Shown piece after piece: positions 41,235 to 47,405 of a stretch of 47,405 bases of DNA. Below the pieces are notes generated by a model that did no database searches, had not been told where the DNA came from, and saw only the letters and a list, made by a program, of their open reading frames with translations. The translations under genes and the position numbers were made by a program. Origin of the DNA: Holophagaceae bacterium. Its GTDB lineage: Bacteria; Acidobacteriota; Holophagae; Holophagales; Holophagaceae. The DNA is taken from the NCBI GenBank assembly GCA_025361125.1, contig JANYBM010000019.1, forward strand, positions 1 through 47,405, given 5' to 3'. The first letter of the stretch is position 1, and the number at the start of each line of letters is the position of its first letter.

Positions 41235-42824
41235 ATGGACTCTGTGGACTTCATGCTTTTTCTGCTCCTTGGCATCCTGATCTTGGGCCGCTGGGCTCAC
41301 CAGCATTGGCTACTTCCCAGGATTCTGCGAAAGGCCGAAATTAACTGGGACACCGGCGCTCCAGCTTCCCGAATTGCAGACCTTTTGCATTCCGCGCGGT
41401 TCGCCAATGGCGAGATCGGCTATCGCATTCATCTCCTTAGGGGGCGCGCGGATTTCGCGCTGGGGTTTCGCAATCAAGCGTGGTCGGATTTCCTACAGGC
41501 GCAATTTGTTCGTCTGCCACTTTGGAAACGCCTTTTCATCCAACCCTTCTTCCGCCCCCTGCCTAAACGGATTCGTCCGTGGCACTTCCGCTATGGCCGC
41601 GGGCTGCTGCGCCTCGCGCCAACCATGCCGCAGATTCCCCACCGGTTAGGGATTCTTTACCTTCGCCGGAATCTGGATGGGGACGTAAACCTGGCCTGGG
41701 AGCAATTCCGCGCAGTACTGCCTCTGGCAGCGGAAGATCCGCTGCTGTTGGAGGACCTGATGCTCGCCGCACTGAGCCGCCGTGAATTCCCTCTCGCCGA
41801 ACAAGTGCTGGCGCTCTTGCTGCAGCGTCATGGCGATCCTCGACTGCCTTGGGATCGTTCAGCACCTTCGGCCTACCTGCTGCAACAGGCCCGCGCCGCC
41901 GATGCCTTGGCGATCTTCCGGCAACTTCCTCCCGCCCTCCGTCTAGAGCCCTGGCATTGGGCTGGAGAAGCCCGGGCCCTACGCAGGTTGGGTGATGACA
42001 ATGGCGCCTGGGCCTCGCTCGAAGAAGGCCTGGTTCGGTTTCCCGAATCTTTCCGCCTTTGGATGGAGCGGCATCGGATGGCCATGGATTTAGGCAGACA
42101 TGAGGAGGCCCGTCATTGCCTGGAGCAGGCCGAACTTTCCTTGCCTTCGGATGCAGTTGCAGAGCTGCGTTGGGAGTGGCTGACACGCCGCGCGGAGTTC
42201 GCCTATTGGGTTGATGGCAATGCGCTCGCCGCCTGGGACTTTTTGCGAACGGTCCCGGCCGATCAGCGGGGATTCATGAACCCACCGCTGGATCTGGAGT
42301 TGCAGGTCTCGCTTGGCGATTTTGAAAATGCCCTTGTTCGCTGCAAGGAGCTTTTGGAGGAACACCCCGGAGACCCTTCCCTACTGTTACTGCAAGGGGA
42401 TTGCCTGGCGGGCTTGGAAGCGTGGGGGGCCCTGTTGGATTTCCTGGATGGCCTTGGGCCAGAGCCACGGAAGCGAGCGGTCTTCTGGCACCTGAAGGGA
42501 TTGGCCCTGGGCCATCAGGGCGATGCACTGGCCTCTCGAATGGATCTGGAAAGGGCAGCCATGATGGATTCTGATGATCTGAGCCTGGTTTTGGACGCCG
42601 GTCATGCTTGCGCGGATCTGGGTGAATGGGAACGCTCTGAAAACCACTGGCGGCAGGCGCTGCACCTGGATCAGACCTGTGAAGAGGCGTTGGTCCAACT
42701 CGCGGAAAGCCGAAGCGCCCTTCATGATCCCGAGGGTGCCCGCCGCTACCTGCGCGAATGCCTGGTGCATCACCCAGACAGCAGCGATGCCCACAAACAG
42801 CTTTCAGAGTTGGAATCGAACTGA
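41235..42824 (+). CDS. Membrane-anchored TPR-repeat protein
   Basis: The protein has 529 residues from ATG 41235. An N-terminal hydrophobic anchor (FMLFLLLGILILGRWA) is followed by many helix-turn-helix repeats of about 34 residues rich in Ala, Leu and Trp, for example PASRIADLLHSARFANGEIGYRIHL, VNLAWEQFRAVLPLAAEDPLLLEDLM and EWERSENHWRQALHLDQTCEEALVQLAESR. The form resembles HemY/LapB-type scaffolds with an N-terminal anchor; LapB would have a rubredoxin-like end, which is absent. Partners unknown. Confidence 0.8.
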   Translation: MDSVDFMLFLLLGILILGRWAHQHWLLPRILRKAEINWDTGAPASRIADLLHSARFANGEIGYRIHLLRGRADFALGFRNQAWSDFLQAQFVRLPLWKRLFIQPFFRPLPKRIRPWHFRYGRGLLRLAPTMPQIPHRLGILYLRRNLDGDVNLAWEQFRAVLPLAAEDPLLLEDLMLAALSRREFPLAEQVLALLLQRHGDPRLPWDRSAPSAYLLQQARAADALAIFRQLPPALRLEPWHWAGEARALRRLGDDNGAWASLEEGLVRFPESFRLWMERHRMAMDLGRHEEARHCLEQAELSLPSDAVAELRWEWLTRRAEFAYWVDGNALAAWDFLRTVPADQRGFMNPPLDLELQVSLGDFENALVRCKELLEEHPGDPSLLLLQGDCLAGLEAWGALLDFLDGLGPEPRKRAVFWHLKGLALGHQGDALASRMDLERAAMMDSDDLSLVLDAGHACADLGEWERSENHWRQALHLDQTCEEALVQLAESRSALHDPEGARRYLRECLVHHPDSSDAHKQLSELESN

Positions 42825-42888
42825 GGTCTAATCTTTATCCGGAGGGGACCGCCTGTTCGCTTCGCTCACTACGTCCCCCCCGAACCCC

Positions 42889-42927
42889 CACCTCTTGGTC
42901 GGGGGACCCACCCACGAGGTCTAACTC
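42889..42927 (+). repeat. Stem-loop repeat, copy 1
   Basis: This 39-bp unit begins CACCTCTTGGTCGGGGGACC and ends CACGAGGTCTAACTC. ACCTC pairs with GAGGT and GGTC with GACC, so each copy can fold. It is nearly identical to the unit at 42961. Confidence 0.85.
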
Positions 42928-42960
42928 CATACATGTATATCGAAACGACCAACCGTAACT

Positions 42961-42998
42961 CACCTCTTGGTCGGGGGACCTCCCACGAGGTCTAACTC
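42961..42998 (+). repeat. Stem-loop repeat, copy 2
   Basis: This 38-bp copy differs from copy 1 mainly by TCC for CACC in the loop side. Its end overlaps the last codons and stop of the TPR/transglutaminase-like gene on the minus strand. The pair resembles a REP-type intergenic element. Confidence 0.85.
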
Positions 42999-44143
42999 TT
43001 TTTCAGCATGGCGATCTTGCTGTCATAGCGCTCCCGCTCGGCGGGCAGGGCCCATCGGCGGGCCAATTCCAGTGCGACCAAGGCTTTTTGGGGTTTCCCA
43101 TCCATAAGGTCCAACCTGGCTTTCAAAAGATAGAAGCTGGATTCATACGGCAACAATTTGATGGCAGTCGCCACATGTTTGGCCGCTGCTTCCCATTGTT
43201 CCGAGTCCATGGCTTCTTCGGCCAGGAAAGCCTGAAAATACGGATCCTTTTTCCGCAGTTCCAATCCCAATTGGTGAAAATGCAGTGCCTCTGAACGACG
43301 GTTGGTCTCCATCAAAAGGGATTCCATGTTCCCAATGGCGGCGGTGTCCTTGGCATCCAAGCTGAGGGCCTTCAAATAATCTGCTTCGGCCTTTTCGAGC
43401 TGATTCATATTTTTCAAAACCACGCCACGTATGTTCCAGCTCACATTGGAGGTCGGATCAGCCAATACAGCTGTTTCCGCCTGAGCCAAGGCCTTCTCCC
43501 GGCGACCCTCGACCAATAGCTCCACAGCACGGTTGCTGTGAAAAAGGGCCGATATGCGTTCTGCGTTCATGGTTTGAACAAGGTACACATTTTGACGCTG
43601 GCGCAATTGAGGCAGGAAATCAGCAACAAGATCCCCAAGCGGGAACATAGGAACCAGGGCCACGACATGCCGCTCCATGCGGATGATCTGGCCATCCCGG
43701 GTCCAGTGATTCAAGTTTATCGGTTCAGCAAAATGGGCCTGGATCCCCACCAAATTACATGAGGCCACATACAAAGCCGTCAAGGAAATACAATTGGCTT
43801 TGTGATCCCTCAGCACTTCGGAAACCGTGCGGGTGTGCGAATTATCGTAAGTGATGCCTAGGCCACCTTCAGCTTCCGGCTTGAAAATGACATTCAGGAT
43901 CCCTTGGAGTTTGCCCCGGGTACTCATTTCCCGACCGGTCGCCCGGTGCATGAGCGGCAGCAGTTCAGGAGGGGCAGCCAAGGGCGTATTCTCCGGCATC
44001 TGGGTGAACAGAAGCGGCAAAGGTTTTGAAGGCAGTGGCACCAATGGGGACTGAGCCAGTAGTCCAGGAGTGGCAATCAGCATCCCCACTATCAAGATAA
44101 GCTTAATGATTGAAGTTTTTAAAAATGGTGAATACCGACCCAT
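42992..44143 (-). CDS. Exported transglutaminase-like protein with TPR repeats
   Basis: The protein has 383 residues with a signal peptide (IIKLILIVGMLIATPGLLAQ). Residues about 95-160 carry YDNSHTRTVSEVLRDHKANCISLTALYVASCNLVGIQAHF and later RHVVALV; the Cys of KANCIS and His of RHVV are in the positions of the catalytic pair of transglutaminase-like cysteine proteins. About 210-375 is TPR (WNIRGVVLKNMNQLEKAEADYLKAL and three to four more units). This domain pair resembles SirB1-type proteins. A substrate is not known. Confidence 0.82.
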   Translation of the reverse strand: MGRYSPFLKTSIIKLILIVGMLIATPGLLAQSPLVPLPSKPLPLLFTQMPENTPLAAPPELLPLMHRATGREMSTRGKLQGILNVIFKPEAEGGLGITYDNSHTRTVSEVLRDHKANCISLTALYVASCNLVGIQAHFAEPINLNHWTRDGQIIRMERHVVALVPMFPLGDLVADFLPQLRQRQNVYLVQTMNAERISALFHSNRAVELLVEGRREKALAQAETAVLADPTSNVSWNIRGVVLKNMNQLEKAEADYLKALSLDAKDTAAIGNMESLLMETNRRSEALHFHQLGLELRKKDPYFQAFLAEEAMDSEQWEAAAKHVATAIKLLPYESSFYLLKARLDLMDGKPQKALVALELARRWALPAERERYDSKIAMLKKS

Positions 44144-44326
44144 TTTGCTTGCCCCTTTTCCTGGATGGCCTCAAGCCCGATGCCGGGTATCAGCAACATA
44201 GGCTCCTATGGATTCAGTTCAACCAGGAAAGGGGTGAAGGCCCTCTTTTCAGGGGTGAATTTACATGGTTGTGGCGATTCTTTAGGGATGGGGCAGACCC
44301 ATCTGAATCATGCCAAGCTTGAGTCT

Positions 44327-45250
44327 ATGAAACCGACGGCTGTGGTGTGCGCTTATTCTCCCGTGGGGCGTGAAGCATTGGCGGGTCTGTTGGATGCTGG
44401 CATCAAGATCCTGGGGCTCTATTCGTACGAACAAGAAGAATCCGAGGCCTGGTTTGAGCCCCCAGCCCGCCTGGCTGAAGCCCAAGGCATTCCGGTGCGT
44501 TTTGAAACACAATTCAACGAAGACTCGGTCTTTGAGACCATCCGCCTGTTGCAGCCGGACTTCCTGTTCAGTTTTTATTTCCGCGAAATGATTCAGGCTC
44601 GATTCTTGGAAATCCCGCGCCTGGGCGCCTACAACCTGCATGGTTCGCTGCTACCGAAGTACCGGGGCCGCGTGCCCATCAATTGGGTATTGGTGAAGGG
44701 CGAACCCGAAACCGGCATCACCCTTCATGCCATGACCCCCAAGCCCGACGACGGCGATATCGTCGGCCAGACCAGCCTTCCTATTGATTGGGATGACACC
44801 GCCCTCAGCCTCACCCGGAAGAGTGCTGAAGCCGGTCGAATCCTGGTGCGGGAGGTGGTGCCGAAACTGCTCGATGGAACCGCGCTTCGGATCAGTCAAA
44901 AGAGCCTTGGGCCCTCAACCTATTTCGGTGGGCGAAAAGCCGAGGATGGGCAGCTCGATTTTTCGATGCCCGCCACCGAAGCCTTCAATCTGATCCGCGC
45001 TGTGGCGGATCCGTGGCCCAATGCCTTCATCCGCACCACTAGCGGAACGCTCCATGTTCCCTGGGCGCTGCCCACCGCCATGCCGTGCACCCAGGGGTGT
45101 TTCAGGCAAACACGCGAAGGCACCCTGCTGGGTTTCAAGGCTGGCGCGTTGCTGCTTCACGTTTTGCACAAGGACGGACTTCGTAGCGAGCGCCCCACGG
45201 AACACGCGTCGCTGCTACGAGGTATAGGTATTCCAGAAGTCTCGCTTTAG
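44327..45250 (+). CDS. ArnA-like formyltransferase
   Basis: The protein has 307 residues from ATG 44327. The formyltransferase catalytic triad pattern is clear: NLHGSLLPKYRGRVPINWVL (Asn and His) and PDDGDIVGQ (Asp). The N-terminal part FSFYFREMIQ and the loop GETGITLHAM are closest to the N-terminal half of ArnA, which formylates UDP-4-amino-arabinose, but the decarboxylase half and other arn genes are absent. It may act on another nucleotide-linked amino sugar, or be a tRNA-type formyltransferase relative. 10-formyl-tetrahydrofolate is the expected donor. Confidence 0.82.
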   Translation: MKPTAVVCAYSPVGREALAGLLDAGIKILGLYSYEQEESEAWFEPPARLAEAQGIPVRFETQFNEDSVFETIRLLQPDFLFSFYFREMIQARFLEIPRLGAYNLHGSLLPKYRGRVPINWVLVKGEPETGITLHAMTPKPDDGDIVGQTSLPIDWDDTALSLTRKSAEAGRILVREVVPKLLDGTALRISQKSLGPSTYFGGRKAEDGQLDFSMPATEAFNLIRAVADPWPNAFIRTTSGTLHVPWALPTAMPCTQGCFRQTREGTLLGFKAGALLLHVLHKDGLRSERPTEHASLLRGIGIPEVSL

Positions 45251-45274
45251 AATCACTCCATCCCCGAGGTCAGC

Positions 45275-45583
45275 ATGCGTTTGGCAATTCTGCTTTTCGT
45301 CCCAGCAATACTCATGGCTGGAGGCCACCAACCGCGCCAACCCCGCCATCACGGCGGGCCTGTGAGCACCGCGCGGGAAGCCAAGGCCATCGCCGAGCAA
45401 GCTACCGGCGGCATTGCCCTGACAGCCCGCCGTATCCCCCTTAATGGCGCCTCGGGCGGGTGGGAAGTGGACGTGCATATGCCCAAGGACACCCGGGGCT
45501 GGCGTTGCACCGTAGATTGCGACACTCACGGGGTCTTCACTAAGGATCGGATTCCCAATCCGCCCTTGAAAAAACGCCGTTGA
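45275..45583 (+). CDS. Small secreted PepSY-like protein
   Basis: The protein has 102 residues. The signal peptide MRLAILLFVPAILMAGG precedes a His/Pro/Arg-rich stretch and then STAREAKAIAEQATGGIALTARRIPLNGASGGWEVDVHMPKDTRGWRCTVDCDTHGVF, the helix-plus-three-strand pattern of PepSY domains. A Cys pair (WRCTVDCD) is present. PepSY modules are thought to inhibit or sense peptidases; an M28 peptidase gene starts 10 bp later, which supports such a link. Confidence 0.7.
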   Translation: MRLAILLFVPAILMAGGHQPRQPRHHGGPVSTAREAKAIAEQATGGIALTARRIPLNGASGGWEVDVHMPKDTRGWRCTVDCDTHGVFTKDRIPNPPLKKRR

Positions 45584-45592
45584 GGCGCGCCC

Positions 45593-47110
45593 GTGCATGT
45601 GCGGCTTCCGCTTGTTCCAGCACTAGGTCTCGCCGGTTGCCTATTCGCTCAAGACCCTGATCTGGCACGGCTTCGAAAAGATGTATATGCGCTGGCAGCC
45701 CCCTCTATGGAAGGCCGGGCCACCGGAACGGAAGGTCAGCGAAAAACACTGAGCTACCTGTCCAACGCTTTCCGCGAGGCTGGCTTGGCTCCGTTAATTA
45801 ATCCAGGTGGGGCGGATCCCTATGCCCTTTCCTATACGTTGGTGCGGACAAAACTCGATCCCGGCAACTCGACGTTTTCCATCGGCAAGACTTCCTTGAA
45901 GCTGGGTGAGGACATTCTCACCACTCGCACCCAGGCAGCCTCTGGGGACTTGCTTTTCATTGGATATGGAATCCACGCCCCGGACTTGAAGTGGGATGAC
46001 TATTCCGGAGTGGCGCTGAAAGGCAACTGGGTGGCCATGTGGGAAGGCAAGCCGGAATCCACCAAGGGTGGCAACGCAGAAGCCTGGTTCCTTGCAGGTC
46101 AAACTGAAACCAAGCTGGAATGGGCCCGGAAGGCCGGGGCGGCGGGGTGCGTGTTCATTCAGACCAGACCCGACAAAGAGGCCGGGTTTGGTCGTCTCCG
46201 GGTGTTTCTCGACCGCTTTGCGAAGCGTGGCCAACTCTCTCTTAAAGGGGGGGCCATCCGTGAATCCCAAACCATCTGGATGAGCGCCGAAGCCGCAAAA
46301 TCGTTGCAGCTCGAACTACCCCCCCTGGTGAAACCTGAACCCCCAAGAGCTTTGGGCTCCCTTACCTATGTCCCCAAAATGACGACCGAAGAAATCCCCA
46401 GCGCGAATCTCGCAGCGGTCATCCCCGGAATTTTTCCTGAACTCAAGAATGATTTCATCGTGCTGTCCGCCCATCACGATCACGTGGGAATGGAAGGTGG
46501 CAAGCTGCATCCAGGCGCCGACGACAACGCGTCGGGCACTGCAGCGATTCTGGAAGTGGCGCGGCTGTTGAAGGATTCGAAGCCCAAACGCAGCATCCTG
46601 GTGCTCTCCGTCAGCGGCGAAGAGATCGGCCTCTGGGGGTCCCAGGCCTTCGTGGAGGCGCCTCCAGTAGCATTGTCGCGGATCAAGGCCGACATCAACG
46701 TGGACATGGTGGGCCGCAATGCCGTGGATGAGCTTTCCGTCACCCCCGCGCAGATTGAGGGCATGGTGGGCACGCTGACCCGCGATGCCAGGGCGCTCGC
46801 ATCCGCCCAAGGCATGAAGCTGACCATTGAAGCCGACAAGTACTGGACCCGCTCAGACCACTACACCTTCGCCAAACGGGGCATCCCGTGCATCTTCTTC
46901 TTCGGCGGCATGCACGGCGACTACCACGAGCCCACGGACACGCCCGACAAGATCAATTTCGAGAAACTGGTCCGGGTGGTGCGGTTGGCACGGGATCTGA
47001 CCTTGCAGGTCGCGAACGCTGAGGAGCAACCCAAAGCGCTGCCGAAGGCTGTCTGGGCGACTTGGAGTTGGCCCCTGCCACTCCTTCCACCGGTTCAAAA
47101 GGACCGCTGA
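45593..47110 (+). CDS. M28-family zinc peptidase, exported
   Basis: The protein has 505 residues from GTG 45593, with TGAGG upstream. Signal peptide to about LFAQ. PA-like segment in the first half (GVALKGNWVAMWEGKP, AGAAGCVFIQTRP), then metal-binding core: LSAHHDHVG (His, Asp-type ligand), PGADDNASGTAAILE (bridging Asp), SGEEIGLWGS (catalytic Glu pair), NVDMVGRN and the final His in HGDYHEPTDT. It would be an aminopeptidase or related zinc exopeptidase in the periplasm or outside. The small PepSY-like gene just upstream may be its partner. Confidence 0.92.
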   Translation: MHVRLPLVPALGLAGCLFAQDPDLARLRKDVYALAAPSMEGRATGTEGQRKTLSYLSNAFREAGLAPLINPGGADPYALSYTLVRTKLDPGNSTFSIGKTSLKLGEDILTTRTQAASGDLLFIGYGIHAPDLKWDDYSGVALKGNWVAMWEGKPESTKGGNAEAWFLAGQTETKLEWARKAGAAGCVFIQTRPDKEAGFGRLRVFLDRFAKRGQLSLKGGAIRESQTIWMSAEAAKSLQLELPPLVKPEPPRALGSLTYVPKMTTEEIPSANLAAVIPGIFPELKNDFIVLSAHHDHVGMEGGKLHPGADDNASGTAAILEVARLLKDSKPKRSILVLSVSGEEIGLWGSQAFVEAPPVALSRIKADINVDMVGRNAVDELSVTPAQIEGMVGTLTRDARALASAQGMKLTIEADKYWTRSDHYTFAKRGIPCIFFFGGMHGDYHEPTDTPDKINFEKLVRVVRLARDLTLQVANAEEQPKALPKAVWATWSWPLPLLPPVQKDR

Positions 47111-47216
47111 ACGGTGCCCAAGGGGCCTTCACCGATTCGTTACCTAAGTACCCCTGGCACTCCTTGCGCAGGCATTTAAACTTGATTCTCGCGGCACCCG
47201 CCGCATGGAGGGCTCG

Positions 47217-47405
47217 ATGGCTCTGATGGACAACTTCAAGGATTGGGGCAAAGCCCAATTTCTGGACGTCGTGCAATGGATGGACGCGTCCCAGGACATG
47301 ATGGCCTGGCGTTTTGATTTCCGCGGGCAGGAGATCCAGAACGGCGGCAAGCTCATCGTGCGCGAAAGCCAGGCCGCGGCTTTCCTGAACGAAGGCAAGT
47401 TCGCC
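47217..47405 (+). CDS. SPFH-domain protein (YdjI/virion-core type), 5' part only
   Basis: The frame runs from ATG 47217 (GGAGG 5 nt upstream) to the right edge, 63 residues. FKDWGKAQFLDVVQWMDASQDMMAWRFDFRGQEIQNGGKLIVRESQAAAFLNEGKFA matches the start of proteins annotated as SPFH or virion core protein (YdjI-like), with conserved FxDVxxW and IQNGxKLxVRESQxAxFxxEG. These proteins are membrane-associated scaffolds of unclear role. Confidence 0.85.
   Translation, partial: MALMDNFKDWGKAQFLDVVQWMDASQDMMAWRFDFRGQEIQNGGKLIVRESQAAAFLNEGKFA

Noticed and set aside
44327-45250. Housekeeping methionyl-tRNA formyltransferase
   Set aside because: No def or other translation gene is adjacent, and the loop around the catalytic residues looks more like ArnA; kept only as an alternative.

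Overview
The window looks like a chromosomal piece of a moderately GC-rich, Gram-negative, probably anaerobic bacterium. Signal peptides, porins, a lipoprotein adaptor and a c-type cytochrome indicate a two-membrane envelope. A DUF3373-type porin beside a cytochrome c, a CGC-motif outer-membrane protein, sigma-54 signalling and AGGAG-type ribosome sites together suggest an acidobacterium of the Holophaga/Geothrix type. That assignment is inference from gene flavour, not from a marker gene. No rRNA, tRNA, CRISPR array, transposase or phage gene was recognised.

Region 1 (1-1565, minus): a monohaem cytochrome c and a DUF3373 outer-membrane protein cut by the left edge.

Region 2 (1936-16086, plus): the most interesting part. 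A cytoplasmic histidine kinase and an NtrC-type sigma-54 activator overlap by ATGA. Two related 30-bp palindromic elements (5115-5144 and 8966-8995) each lie 70-74 bp upstream of a -24/-12-like promoter. The first precedes an operon for an exported CYTH-like protein, an unknown exported protein and an exported family I pyrophosphatase. The second precedes an OprP/OprO-like anion porin. Between and after these lie an exported zinc phospholipase C/P1-nuclease-like hydrolase, three more CYTH or CYTH-like proteins, a DASS anion permease, an unknown membrane-anchored protein and a DUF4010/MgtC-like membrane protein. I read this as a candidate sigma-54-controlled system for capturing, hydrolysing and importing phosphoanhydrides or other phospho-compounds.

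Region 3 (16193-24199, plus): two ArsR-family repressors that share an upstream element, then TolC, an RND adaptor lipoprotein, an RND pump, DUF2892, DUF6132, thioredoxin, membrane rhodanese and DUF302. This resembles an efflux plus thiol/sulfane-sulfur stress operon.

Region 4 (24298-32861): a secreted triple Ig-like/SPOR-like protein, a heptamer repeat, a MazEF-type toxin-antitoxin pair, an acyl-CoA dehydrogenase and an acyl-CoA carboxylase beta subunit (acyl-CoA or branched-chain catabolism), then two tandem paralogous MFS transporters separated by a pyrimidine-rich repeat.

Region 5 (32865-47405): an SDR oxidoreductase and a propeller-GGDEF diguanylate cyclase; a decayed outer-membrane barrel gene with several lesions; an aminotransferase, a second acyl-CoA dehydrogenase, a cold-shock protein with terminator, a TPR protein, a stem-loop repeat, a transglutaminase-like TPR protein, an ArnA-like formyltransferase, a small PepSY-like secreted protein, an M28 peptidase, and the start of an SPFH-domain protein cut by the right edge.
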